Below, one piece after another: positions 28,100 to 35,908 of a stretch of DNA of 64,000 nucleotides. Position 1 is the first letter of the stretch. Every line of letters starts with the position of its first letter. The position numbers were made by a program, and so were the translations under genes. The notes beneath the pieces are model-generated. The model saw only the letters and a program-made list of their open reading frames with translations, was not told the origin of the DNA and did no database searches. This DNA comes from SIG440 sp045586925 (GTDB taxonomy: Bacteria; Bacillota; Clostridia; Monoglobales; Monoglobaceae): NCBI GenBank assembly GCA_045586925.1, contig JAZNBG010000035.1, positions 59,052-123,051 on the forward strand, in the 5' to 3' direction.

Positions 28100-29639
28100 A
28101 ACCAACCCTCCTGATTTGCTTGAATTCGTCAATTTTAAGAACAAAGCCGGCAGCAAGATATACTAAAAGTGCAACAAGTGCCGCCCCCCCTGCACCAGCA
28201 AGGGTTATAATAACTCCGCCGGAAACGGGCATAACCGAATATATAAGTGTTGCTGCAATTGAGCTGAGTACAGCGGCAACAGTAATTTTCAACAGATTTT
28301 TCACAAAAGAAAACGTAACGATCCCGGGCTTGCGTCTGTTGATCATAAAAAGCAGAACAGGTGCCATAGCAAGCGAGCTGATTGCACTTGCAAGGGCAAG
28401 ACCGCCGATGCCCATTTTTAGAAGCCTGACACATACAAAGGCGGCTGTCAGATTTACCGCAATACCGAAAATCGAGGTGTACATAGGCGTTTTGCCGTCA
28501 CGGATGGCGTAAAAGCTTTTGTTGAGTGTTTCGCAGATGGCATAGCCTACCATACCAAAGGAATACCAAAACAGTGCTGTTGCAGTAACACGTGTATCGT
28601 TTGCGGTAAAAGCTCCGTACTCAAAAACTACTTTTATAACAGCCTCGCTTAAGGCAACAAACATTGCTGAGATATACGCAATGATAAACACCGCCCATCC
28701 AAGTGAGATCTGCGTAGTTTCAGCAAAACCCGAATTGTTTTCGCCGGCACTAAGCCGTGAAAGTCTGGGAAATATAAAGTTTGTAATGGCATAGGCGAAA
28801 ACCCCTACCATTATAATATATATCTTATTTGCAAGATTAAGAGCAGTTACAGCACCATCGCCCATTGAAGAACTGAATGCCATATTGATAACCGTACATA
28901 AAGGCTGTACCCACGAACTGATAAGTACAGGAACAGCAAGCTTTACAGCGTCACGGATACCCTCGTCGCGCAGATTAAGGCGCGGACGGTAGCGGTAGCC
29001 ATATTTTACAAGATGGGGTATCTGTACCGCAAGTTGTGCCGCCCAGGCAATAAGCATTGAGATTATTACTCCCGCAAGCCCGAATTTATTTCCGGCAAAA
29101 ATCAGGTACAAAATCATTATCAGGTTTGATACAACACTGATTATTGCAGGAATGTTAAACTCTCCAAATGATTGCAGAATTCCAACAGCTGTGTATGCCG
29201 CCGCCGTAAATATAATTGACGGGAAGAGAATACGCAAAAGTCCTGCTGTTTCTGCGACCTTTGCGGCATCATATCCGGGAACCATAATATGAACAATTTG
29301 CTTGGCGAAAATCATACCGATAATTGCCGAGATTGTGGCAAATGAAACAACAACTGTCATAAAGTTGTTGGCAAACTCCATTGCACGTTCTTTGGTTTCG
29401 CGTTCAAGATACTTGTTAAAAACAGGCACAAATGTCGAAAGAATTGCAACGCCCAACGTCATATCAAAAAAGAGCAGTGGGATTTGCGTTGCAGTATTTA
29501 AAACGTCAGAGGCATAGCTTCTGCCATAGACACTGACGATCAGATTTTCTCGTAAAAGTCCCATTAGTTTGGCACAAAAGGTGATTACTGCCATAATCCC
29601 GATTGTGCGAACAACCTTGGACTGAGATTTTTCCTTCAA
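28089..29639 (-). CDS. murJ: MurJ/MviN-family lipid flippase
   Basis: About 516 residues, MATE-like flippase with about 14 membrane helices. Typical N-terminus TFCAKLMGLLRENLIVSVYG. Family members flip lipid II (MurJ) or other lipid-linked glycans. I choose the TTG at 29639, with AGGAAG 8 bases upstream, over the ATG at 29684, which would overlap the promoter. As first gene of the glycan operon it may serve that pathway rather than peptidoglycan. Confidence 0.85.
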   Translation of the reverse strand: MKEKSQSKVVRTIGIMAVITFCAKLMGLLRENLIVSVYGRSYASDVLNTATQIPLLFFDMTLGVAILSTFVPVFNKYLERETKERAMEFANNFMTVVVSFATISAIIGMIFAKQIVHIMVPGYDAAKVAETAGLLRILFPSIIFTAAAYTAVGILQSFGEFNIPAIISVVSNLIMILYLIFAGNKFGLAGVIISMLIAWAAQLAVQIPHLVKYGYRYRPRLNLRDEGIRDAVKLAVPVLISSWVQPLCTVINMAFSSSMGDGAVTALNLANKIYIIMVGVFAYAITNFIFPRLSRLSAGENNSGFAETTQISLGWAVFIIAYISAMFVALSEAVIKVVFEYGAFTANDTRVTATALFWYSFGMVGYAICETLNKSFYAIRDGKTPMYTSIFGIAVNLTAAFVCVRLLKMGIGGLALASAISSLAMAPVLLFMINRRKPGIVTFSFVKNLLKITVAAVLSSIAATLIYSVMPVSGGVIITLAGAGGAALVALLVYLAAGFVLKIDEFKQIRRVGYEK

Positions 29640-29672
29640 AAAATCACTTCCTATAAGTGTACAATTACTGTT

Positions 29673-29701
29673 AGTATACCACATATTGTCATAAAAGTAA
29701 A
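29673..29701 (-). promoter_or_regulatory. Promoter of the minus-strand glycan operon
   Basis: Read on the minus strand: TTTACT, a 17-base spacer ending TGG, then TATACT (extended -10). It lies back to back with the apbE promoter. Confidence 0.6.
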
Positions 29702-29706
29702 GTGGA

Positions 29707-29735
29707 TTGACGTTAAATTATATTTATGATATTAT
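29707..29735 (+). promoter_or_regulatory. Promoter of apbE
   Basis: TTGACG (29707-29712), 17-base spacer, TATTAT (29730-29735); 25 bases before the start codon. Confidence 0.65.
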
Positions 29736-29759
29736 ATACGTGCAGAGGAGAGTTGTTTT

Positions 29760-30710
29760 ATGAAAAAGGCAAAGTGGATTTTTGTTGCAGTGTTGATTAT
29801 TACACTTTTTGCAGGACTTTTTTACAGATACAATTTGCAGCATAAGGGTTTTGAAAAAACGGAGTTTTTGTTTGATACCCAATGCACGGTGACGGCATAC
29901 GGCAAGGATGCAAAGGTGGCTATTGATGCTGTGTTTGACCGTCTTGCAGAAATTCACGGCATTACAAATTATTATTCAAAGGATTCGCAAGTTACAAAAA
30001 TTAATAATGCGGCGGCAAATGAAGAAATTTTTATCGAAGAAGAGCTGTCAGAGATTCTTGCAGCGGCACTTGATATAGTGGTTTCGTCGCAAGGAGCTTT
30101 TGATATAACAGTTGCTCCGGTTATGGAGCTTTGGAATTTTTCGGGTGGTGGCAATGTGCCCATGCACGACAAAATACAAAACACACTTGAGTTGGTGGGG
30201 GCCGACAAGCTTAGCTTTGACGGCAAAGCCAAATTGACAAAGATGGCAAATGGCGTAAAGATTGATCTTGGCGGAGCGGCAAAAGGCTATGCCGGTGATG
30301 TTGCAATTAAGGTTTTAGAAGGATATGATATTTCCGGAGCGGTGGTTGATTTGGGTGGAAACATTACTTGCATTGGCAAAAATCCAAACAGCAAGAACGG
30401 CAAATGGAGAATTGGCTTGCAAAAACCTTTTGCACCTGCAGGCGAATATGATGACATAATTGAAATTGACGAAGGCGCAGTTGTTACAAGTGGGGTTTAT
30501 CAACGATATTTTGAAAAAGACGGAAAGCGTTATCATCACATAATCGACCCTAAAACCGGATATCCGGCAGAGAAGGATTATAGCAGTGTAACAATTGTTG
30601 CCGACAGCAGCTTGTATGCAGACTGCCTTGCTACAGCTTGCTATATCTTAGGCAAGGATAATGCCAAAGAACTAACGGATAAATATTCGGCAGAGATTTA
30701 TTTTCGTTAA
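29760..30710 (+). CDS. apbE: FAD:protein FMN transferase ApbE
   Basis: 316 residues. An N-terminal membrane segment (about 5-22), no lipobox Cys, then the ApbE domain: DTQCTVTAYG, LGGAAKGYAGD, HHIIDPKTGYPA and the metal-binding region YADCLATACYILG. It attaches FMN to Thr in flavoproteins such as RnfG/NqrC. No obvious target protein is encoded nearby. Alternative use in extracellular electron transfer cannot be judged here. Confidence 0.92.
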   Translation: MKKAKWIFVAVLIITLFAGLFYRYNLQHKGFEKTEFLFDTQCTVTAYGKDAKVAIDAVFDRLAEIHGITNYYSKDSQVTKINNAAANEEIFIEEELSEILAAALDIVVSSQGAFDITVAPVMELWNFSGGGNVPMHDKIQNTLELVGADKLSFDGKAKLTKMANGVKIDLGGAAKGYAGDVAIKVLEGYDISGAVVDLGGNITCIGKNPNSKNGKWRIGLQKPFAPAGEYDDIIEIDEGAVVTSGVYQRYFEKDGKRYHHIIDPKTGYPAEKDYSSVTIVADSSLYADCLATACYILGKDNAKELTDKYSAEIYFR

Positions 30711-30715
30711 GATAA

Positions 30716-30744
30716 TTGACAATCAAATGCAGAAATTGTATAAT
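30716..30744 (+). promoter_or_regulatory. Consensus sigma-A promoter
   Basis: Perfect TTGACA (30716-30721), 17-base spacer, perfect TATAAT (30739-30744), driving the small membrane protein gene at 30782. Confidence 0.85.
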
Positions 30745-30781
30745 TCAAAAGTGAATGATTTTTTCTTGGGAGAATATTAAA

Positions 30782-31258
30782 ATGGGATTTTTTGAAACAT
30801 TTATTGGCAAAATTATAACAACCTTTTTTATATCGATGGTGCCTGTTATCGAACTGCGCGGCGCTATTCCCGCAGGCACGGCGGCAGGACTTGAGGTATG
30901 GCTTGCAACAGTTGTGTCAATATTGGGGAATATGATACCCGTACCGTTTATAATATTGTTCATACGCAGAATTTTTGATTGTATGCGAAATGTTAGCGCA
31001 AAATTTGATAAGATTGTTACATATTTTGAGAACAAGGCCGAAAAACAAAGAAGCACTGTGGACAAATACAAATTTTGGGGACTTTTTATTCTTGTTGCAA
31101 TTCCGTTGCCGGGCACAGGTGCCTGGACAGGGGCTTTGGTTGCGGCTATGATGGAAATGCGTCTTAAGGATGCGATTCCATCTATATTTCTTGGCGTTAT
31201 AGGTGCAGGCTTGGTTGTTGCTCTTGCAACGGCAGGCGTGGTTAATCTGGCACTTTAA
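30782..31258 (+). CDS. Putative small multidrug export family protein
   Basis: 158 residues, four or so membrane helices, with MVPVIELRGAIPAG near residue 19-32 and LPGTGAWTGALVAAMM, both typical of PF06695 (named small multidrug export, function unproven). I start at the ATG at 30782, 9 bases after GGGAGA. Its strong promoter suggests high expression. Transcribed together with the PAP2 gene that follows. Confidence 0.82.
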   Translation: MGFFETFIGKIITTFFISMVPVIELRGAIPAGTAAGLEVWLATVVSILGNMIPVPFIILFIRRIFDCMRNVSAKFDKIVTYFENKAEKQRSTVDKYKFWGLFILVAIPLPGTGAWTGALVAAMMEMRLKDAIPSIFLGVIGAGLVVALATAGVVNLAL

Positions 31259-31286
31259 TTTCCAACAGCATAACGGAGGTGTGTTT

Positions 31287-31820
31287 GTGCTTTTTGGGTG
31301 CGAAACATTTGAGTTTGAAATTATGACTGCAATTCATCATTTCGTGAATTGTGATTTTATGGATTTTCTTATGACAGTAATATCCGCTATTGGTAACGGC
31401 GGTGCAATATGGATTGTGGTGGCACTTATAATGCTGGCAACAAAAAAGCACAGGAAATTGGGCATTAAATTGGCGATTGGACTGATATTAGGATTGATTT
31501 TGGGAAATGTTGTTCTGAAAAATCTTATTGCCCGACCAAGACCTTGCTGGATTTTTGAAGATATTGATATGCTGATTGATGTGCCTAGGGATTTTTCGTT
31601 TCCCTCAGGTCACACGCTTGCATCATTTACATCGGCATTTATACTCCTTGCTGAAGCCCGAAGACTGGGGATTCCTGCACTGATTATTGCTGTTTTAATG
31701 GCTTTTTCGCGAATGTATCTGTTTGTGCACTTTCCTACAGATATTTTGGGCGGAATAGTATTGTCATTTATAATATTTATCATTTTGGAAAAATCTATGA
31801 AGAAAAAAGTCTTGGCGTAA
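31287..31820 (+). CDS. PAP2-family membrane phosphatase
   Basis: About 177 residues with the three PAP2 motifs: KNLIARPRP, PSGH, and SRMYLFVHFPTDILGG. Likely undecaprenyl-diphosphate or another lipid phosphate phosphatase at the outer membrane face. Start at the GTG at 31287, 7 bases after GGAGG; the frame is open further upstream into the previous gene but lacks a ribosome site there. Confidence 0.9.
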   Translation: MLFGCETFEFEIMTAIHHFVNCDFMDFLMTVISAIGNGGAIWIVVALIMLATKKHRKLGIKLAIGLILGLILGNVVLKNLIARPRPCWIFEDIDMLIDVPRDFSFPSGHTLASFTSAFILLAEARRLGIPALIIAVLMAFSRMYLFVHFPTDILGGIVLSFIIFIILEKSMKKKVLA

Positions 31821-31843
31821 TATATGTTCTGATAAGGAAAGTA

Positions 31844-31872
31844 AAAGGTCGCAGCGAACTGCTGCGACCTTT
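31844..31872. terminator. Bidirectional terminator
   Basis: AAAGGTCGCAGC, loop GAACT, GCTGCGACCTTT: 12 perfect pairs with A/T flanks on both sides. It overlaps the transposase stop codon on the minus strand. Confidence 0.85.
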
Positions 31873-32368
31873 AATTGTTATAAAAACAGTCTAATTCCCA
31901 TTTTAAAGGGTTTGTGTCTATATATTCCCATATTTTTTGATAATCTTTTTCACCACGAATTATGTGGTCATGAAAAGATTGCTGGAATAATCTCTTATTA
32001 AACGGTTTAAGCTTACCTTGTTTAACATTGCGGATGTATTCGTTTGTAGCCATTGCTTCAAACCATCGCATCACATCATGTAGGGAACGACCTGCGTGTC
32101 GTGCCGTTATTACGACTATAATATGAATATGGTTAGGCATAATTACATATTTATCTATTTTGATATTATTAAATTTATTTTCTGTTTCTTTTATCCATTT
32201 ATGAATAATTCTGTTTTGCTTAGGCGAAACGACACACGGGTCGTTCCCTACGTTTTCTATTTCAAATAACTGTTCTCTGTTTTGTGTGCATATCGTAACA
32301 AAATATGCACCTGGTAAAGAATAATCATATCCTTTTAGTCTTGTCGGTTTTCGTTTGGGTAATTCCAT
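31871..32368 (-). CDS. REP-associated tyrosine transposase (RAYT, IS200-like Y1 family)
   Basis: 165 residues. N-terminal YSLPGAYFVTICTQNRE, HUH motif in MPNHIHIIV, and catalytic Tyr in EKDYQKIWEYIDTNPLKW. RAYTs nick and move or copy REP palindromes. Two copies of a 23-bp REP (32080-32102 and 32229-32251, opposite orientations) lie inside this ORF, in frame, in loops that vary in the family (NVGNDPCVV and ARHAGRSLHD), so the protein probably stays functional. It is coupled to an upstream XRE gene (stop 3 bases before this ATG). Confidence 0.9.
   Translation of the reverse strand: MELPKRKPTRLKGYDYSLPGAYFVTICTQNREQLFEIENVGNDPCVVSPKQNRIIHKWIKETENKFNNIKIDKYVIMPNHIHIIVVITARHAGRSLHDVMRWFEAMATNEYIRNVKQGKLKPFNKRLFQQSFHDHIIRGEKDYQKIWEYIDTNPLKWELDCFYNN
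32080..32102 (-). repeat. REP copy 1 (inside the transposase ORF)
   Basis: Minus-strand reading ACGACACGCAGGTCGT followed by TCCCTAC; stem ACGAC/GTCGT. Inverted relative to copy 2, giving a facing pair. Confidence 0.8.
32229..32251 (+). repeat. REP copy 2 (inside the transposase ORF)
   Basis: ACGACACACGGGTCGT followed by TCCCTAC; with flanks the stem is AACGAC/GTCGTT. Confidence 0.8.
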
Positions 32369-32371
32369 TAT

Positions 32372-32614
32372 TTAATCCTCAAAATATAGCAATTTATATG
32401 GTGGTATTTCTAATGCTTTAGCTATTTTGAATAAGGTATCTAAAGAAATCGCTTTATAAATATTAGGAGCTTCAATTTGTCCGATAAAAGATACCCCACA
32501 ATCCAAAATTTCAGCAAGTTGTTCTTGTGTGAGAGATTTTAATTTTCTGTAATAAGATATTTTTAATCCAATTTTTACATAATTATCTTTAAATTCTATA
32601 TTCACATAAATCAC
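32372..32614 (-). CDS. XRE-family transcriptional regulator
   Basis: 80-residue single HTH_3 domain (LKISYYRKLKSLTQEQLAEI, then LDCGVSFIGQIEAP). Divergent from the secreted stalk-domain protein across an intergenic region with a 19-bp perfect inverted repeat, the obvious candidate operator. Upstream partner of the RAYT gene on the same strand; could control both sides. Confidence 0.85.
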   Translation of the reverse strand: MIYVNIEFKDNYVKIGLKISYYRKLKSLTQEQLAEILDCGVSFIGQIEAPNIYKAISLDTLFKIAKALEIPPYKLLYFED

Positions 32615-32633
32615 CTAATATAATTTTATTATA

Positions 32634-32662
32634 TTGACAAGTAAATATAAATATGATAAACT
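32634..32662 (+). promoter_or_regulatory. Promoter of the stalk-domain protein
   Basis: TTGACA (32634-32639), 17-base spacer ending TGA, TAAACT (32657-32662). Confidence 0.65.
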
Positions 32663-32704
32663 TAGTATAATTATTACCGTATAAATAATAATTATACTAA
32701 GTTT
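32658..32704. promoter_or_regulatory. 19-bp perfect inverted repeat overlapping the -10
   Basis: Left arm 32658-32676 (AAACTTAGTATAATTATTA) and right arm 32686-32704, fully complementary, 9-base spacer. It covers the -10 and the start of the transcript, ending just before GGAGG. It could be a repressor operator, a leader hairpin that hides the ribosome site, or both. Confidence 0.75.
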
Positions 32705-32720
32705 ATGGAGGTAAAACGAA

Positions 32721-33422
32721 ATGAAGAAAAGATTACAAGGATTAGTTGCAGGGATACTGATAGGTGCAACTGTAACAGGCGGTGTTGTATTTGGTGCAAA
32801 CACAACTACACTATATAATGTAATTGCTAATGGAATTAAAATTGTTATCGATGGGCAGAAATTAAACCCCACTGATGTAAATGGCAACAAAGTTGAACCT
32901 ATTATCTATAATGGCACAACCTACTTACCGGTAAGAGCAGTTGCAAATGCTATAGGTAAACCTGTATATTGGGATGGTCCTAATTTTACTGTTTATCTTG
33001 GTGATATGAACGGAAATTTGGAATATCCGACGGAAGAATTAAGTTGTGAAGGAAATATAGGAGATGATTGGGATGACACAAGCGATCTAAAGGATAATCT
33101 TGGAAATATATATTCAAGAGGAATAAATCCATATTATGGAGGTGATACTTTCGAGAAAATATTAAATATGAAATATTCAAGATTTAAAGGAACAATATAT
33201 GTTACAGATGGTACAGACAGCGATCAATCAGTGCAGTTTGCCATAAAAACTGACGGAAAAACAGTTTATACATCACCAGAAATCACAAAAAAATCACAAC
33301 CAATTGACTTTGATATCGATGTATCTGGCTGTTATGATTTACAAATAGTATTTACTAAAAATAGCAGTAGTTGGGATATGGTTACTTGGGCTAAAATTGG
33401 AAATGGCGGATTTTATCAATAA
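32721..33422 (+). CDS. Secreted copper amine oxidase N-terminal/stalk-domain protein
   Basis: 233 residues. Signal peptide about 1-26 (LVAGILIGATVTGGVVFGA). Residues 30-95 match the copper amine oxidase N-terminal (stalk) domain (NGTTYLPVRAVANAIGKPVYWD). The C-terminal half, a beta-rich domain ending TWAKIGNGGFYQ, resembles NPCBM/carbohydrate-binding modules. No catalytic residues. Probably surface or secreted glycan-binding. AT-rich surroundings and the adjacent RAYT suggest an accessory origin. Confidence 0.8.
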   Translation: MKKRLQGLVAGILIGATVTGGVVFGANTTTLYNVIANGIKIVIDGQKLNPTDVNGNKVEPIIYNGTTYLPVRAVANAIGKPVYWDGPNFTVYLGDMNGNLEYPTEELSCEGNIGDDWDDTSDLKDNLGNIYSRGINPYYGGDTFEKILNMKYSRFKGTIYVTDGTDSDQSVQFAIKTDGKTVYTSPEITKKSQPIDFDIDVSGCYDLQIVFTKNSSSWDMVTWAKIGNGGFYQ

Positions 33423-33447
33423 ATTTGTCCGCCACTTTAACAAGCAG

Positions 33448-33489
33448 GGAAGATGTATCGCATCTTCCAAAATATTTAGGATATCCTAA
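33448..33489. repeat. Two short fold-back sequences after the stalk-domain gene
   Basis: GGAAGATG/CATCTTCC with a 5-base loop (33448-33468), then the perfect palindrome TTAGGATATCCTAA (33476-33489). Neither has a T-run. They sit just before REP copy 3. Confidence 0.5.
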
Positions 33490-33505
33490 GATCTTATAAA
33501 ACGGA

Positions 33506-33528
33506 ACGACACACAGGTCGTTCCCTAC
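33506..33528 (+). repeat. REP copy 3
   Basis: ACGACACACAGGTCGT followed by TCCCTAC. With flanks the stem is GGAACGAC/GTCGTTCC (8 bp), the best-formed of the three copies. Intergenic, same orientation as copy 2. Confidence 0.82.
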
Positions 33529-33534
33529 AATAAA

Positions 33535-33564
33535 AGACAGAAACGAAATTAATCGTTTCTGTCT
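33535..33564. terminator. Terminator between stalk-domain gene and lrgB
   Basis: AGACAGAAACGA, loop AATTAA, TCGTTTCTGTCT, 12 perfect pairs. The T-run is on the minus-strand side, so it ends lrgAB and probably also the plus-strand gene. Confidence 0.8.
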
Positions 33565-33615
33565 TCTAAAAATACTGTCCTGTTAGAGTACACGCCTATT
33601 AAGCCAAGACTTTTA

Positions 33616-34296
33616 TTATAAAAACATCGCACAAAATACAGTAATTAGTCCGCAAAGACCAACGGCAATTCCACTGAGAGAGCCTTCAACCTCGCCCAGC
33701 TCGATTGCTTTTGTGGTGCCAAGAGCGTGGCACGATGCACCAATGGCAAGCCCTGCGGCAATAGGATTGTCGAGACGGGACCACTTTATAAAATATGGTG
33801 ACATAATTGCGCCAAAAAGACCTGTTACCATAACTGCGGCAACTGTTACGGGTGCAATGCCCCCAAGCTGACCGGATATCTCGATTGCAATTGCTGTTGT
33901 TACGGATTTGGGGATAAGACTTGCTGTTACAGCATCATCCAGTCCAAAGGCTTTGCATAGGAAGATGATACTTGCAAGGGCGCTGATGACCCCCACGATA
34001 CAACCAACAAGGATAGGTATAAGATTTTTTTTAATGGTTTGGAGCTGTCGGTACATAGAAAGTGCCAAGACAGCAGTTGCCGGAGCAAGAAACATTGAAA
34101 TTACATTTGCACCGTTCATAAAGTTTTCAAGTGGTATACCCAATATTGTAATTACAGCTATACAAATCAGTGCTGCAACAATCATAGGGTTTACAAAGGA
34201 GTAATTAAATTTTGTTTTTATTTTAACCCCCATACAATATGCAATAACGCACAGCGTAAATCCAAAAATGGGACGCGAGGTAAATTCATTAAGCAT
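33616..34296 (-). CDS. lrgB: LrgB/CidB family membrane protein
   Basis: 226 residues, multi-helix membrane protein with SLIPKSVTTAIAIEIS and GLAIGASCHALGTTKA, the two signatures of LrgB. LrgAB modulates murein hydrolase activity or transports small organic acids such as pyruvate, depending on species. Overlaps lrgA by 8 bases. Confidence 0.92.
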   Translation of the reverse strand: MLNEFTSRPIFGFTLCVIAYCMGVKIKTKFNYSFVNPMIVAALICIAVITILGIPLENFMNGANVISMFLAPATAVLALSMYRQLQTIKKNLIPILVGCIVGVISALASIIFLCKAFGLDDAVTASLIPKSVTTAIAIEISGQLGGIAPVTVAAVMVTGLFGAIMSPYFIKWSRLDNPIAAGLAIGASCHALGTTKAIELGEVEGSLSGIAVGLCGLITVFCAMFL

Positions 34297-34672
34297 TTTT
34301 ATTTTCTCCTTTGTGTTTATTCAACAGATATATTGTGAATTTAACAGAGTATGCTGTGCAGTAAAAGGTAAATACCGTTGTAATACAGCAAATAAGTAAA
34401 AACTCCCATAATATATTGCTAAAAACATCCAGATAAGCAATAATTGACACCGTAGATGGCACAAAAACAAAAGCCATATTTTTAAGGAGAAAGTCTGATA
34501 CAATGTTTATTTGCTCGGGCTTGAATGCCTTAAATAGAAGAAATAAAAACAGTAAAATTAAAGCTATAACACTTCCCGGAAAAGGAAAGGGAAGTATAAG
34601 TGAAATAAGGTCGCCTATTAAGCACAGCAAAAATATCCGTATTATTTGTCTGAAAAAATCCAATTTAAACAC
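34289..34672 (-). CDS. lrgA: LrgA/CidA holin-like protein
   Basis: 127 residues, four membrane helices; LPFPFPGSVIALILLFLFLL and FVFVPSTVSIIAY are family motifs. Partner of LrgB. A promoter lies 22-50 bases upstream. Confidence 0.88.
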   Translation of the reverse strand: MFKLDFFRQIIRIFLLCLIGDLISLILPFPFPGSVIALILLFLFLLFKAFKPEQINIVSDFLLKNMAFVFVPSTVSIIAYLDVFSNILWEFLLICCITTVFTFYCTAYSVKFTIYLLNKHKGENKNA

Positions 34673-34693
34673 TCCTGAAAAATTTATATTAAA

Positions 34694-34722
34694 ATTCTAC
34701 CACAAAACAGCAGTTTTGTAAA
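34694..34722 (-). promoter_or_regulatory. Promoter of lrgAB
   Basis: Minus strand: TTTACA, 17-base spacer, TAGAAT. Confidence 0.65.
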
Positions 34723-34730
34723 TTGTAATA

Positions 34731-34758
34731 TTGACTAAAGTTTATTTTTGGTGATAAT
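34731..34758 (+). promoter_or_regulatory. Promoter of the SLOG-domain gene
   Basis: TTGACT (34731-34736), 16-base spacer, GATAAT (34753-34758). Confidence 0.55.
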
Positions 34759-34785
34759 ATAACAATGTAATAAAAACGAGAGAAG

Positions 34786-35283
34786 ATGTTAATGATGAAT
34801 TTGAGTGAAGTCTATAAATCCTGTTGTTTTACAGGACATCGCTTCTTGCCGAAAGAAAAGGCCGGTGCCATACAATTCACCCTTGAGTGCTTGATACGTG
34901 AGCTTTGCGAAAGTGGATGCCGTGAATTTATTTCCGGCGGTGCCATCGGGTTTGATATGATGGCGGCGGAGGCAGTGCTTAAAATAAAAAAGGCCTTTCC
35001 CGAAATTATGCTTGTTATGGCACTGCCTTGCCGTGACCAGCATATAAAATGGGGAAAGGTTGATCAGTTGCGGTATGAAAAAGTTTTAAGCCGGGCAGAC
35101 AAAGTTGTATATCTTTGCGAGAAGTATGTTACAGGCTGTATGCACCTTAGGAATAAATATATGGTTGATAATTCAGAACTTTGTGTTGCCTATTTTGAAA
35201 ACAAGGGTGGCGGAACAGAATACACAGTAAAATATGCCTGCGAAAAGGGACGCAGGGTTGTTAATCTTGCTCACATAGTGTAG
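34786..35283 (+). CDS. SLOG-superfamily DUF1273-like protein
   Basis: About 163-165 residues. Starts with CCFTGHR and has the Rossmann-like glycine loop SGGAIGFDMMAAE, both typical of DUF1273/YpsA, a SLOG-fold family proposed to bind nucleotide ligands. ATGs at 34786, 34792 and 34795 are all possible; AGAGAAG upstream best fits 34792. The 3' end overlaps the converging membrane-protein gene by 13 bases. Function unknown. Confidence 0.85.
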   Translation: MLMMNLSEVYKSCCFTGHRFLPKEKAGAIQFTLECLIRELCESGCREFISGGAIGFDMMAAEAVLKIKKAFPEIMLVMALPCRDQHIKWGKVDQLRYEKVLSRADKVVYLCEKYVTGCMHLRNKYMVDNSELCVAYFENKGGGTEYTVKYACEKGRRVVNLAHIV

Positions 35284-35582
35284 GCGATAATAAAGAAAAC
35301 CGTCAGCATAAATGCGGCAGTTGCCATAGCGGTTATAATGACAGAAGGCGTAAAGGAGCGCTCTCTGTCTTCTTTTTCTGATTTATAATGTCCGTGAGCG
35401 GCCTTAAGCCTTCCAACTTGTCTGATGTATTGGTCAATAATTGACTGTGCTTCGTGAACAATGTCGTTTTCGCTGGTATAGCTTACAGATTTTTGGTTTT
35501 TAAGAATAAATATTGCCTGGTCTATTGTGTCAGATTGGATATTGTTGATGATAACAACGCGGCGTGATTTTTTGTCAAGCAT
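35271..35582 (-). CDS. Small tail-anchored membrane protein, unknown
   Basis: 103 residues: a charged soluble N-terminal part that resembles no family I know (SRRVVIINNIQSDTIDQAIF), a Lys/Glu/Arg linker, and one C-terminal membrane segment (about 82-102). A tail-anchored layout. Start at 35582 fits GGAGG 8 bases upstream. It converges on and overlaps the SLOG gene. Confidence 0.75.
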   Translation of the reverse strand: MLDKKSRRVVIINNIQSDTIDQAIFILKNQKSVSYTSENDIVHEAQSIIDQYIRQVGRLKAAHGHYKSEKEDRERSFTPSVIITAMATAAFMLTVFFIIAYTM

Positions 35583-35908
35583 AGCAGTAACCTCCATAGT
35601 TTGTATATGGAAAGTATTGACATGTGAGTCAGTTTTTATACAAAGGGGTCTGCGATGCTTTAAAATTGTAAACTGTTTGACCCACAGTGTCAAACCTGAA
35701 TCTATCCGCTTTTGGAAAGGAGAGATGCAGACGTTTGCACAGGATGACAAAAGCAGTGCAAATCGGTTACGCAAACAGTTTCATTTTTTGTATGACAGAA
35801 TAAAAATATGGCAATGATATAAATGGCAAATGGTGTTCTAAATTTGCTTTTGGTGAATATAAATAGACTATACATAACAAAGTACACCAAAGGTTCAGGG
35901 AGTGAATA
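35583..35908. other. 326-base intergenic region
   Basis: Between divergent genes. It holds a small palindrome TTTGAC/GTCAAA with a 7-base centre at about 35677-35695 and a 30-codon frame at 35725 whose ribosome site is too close to be convincing. No clear promoter was found for either flank. Confidence 0.5.

Noticed and set aside
35725..35817. A 30-codon frame with AAAGGAG upstream.
   Set aside because: The ribosome site is only 2 bases from the ATG, there is no promoter, and the peptide has no recognisable feature.
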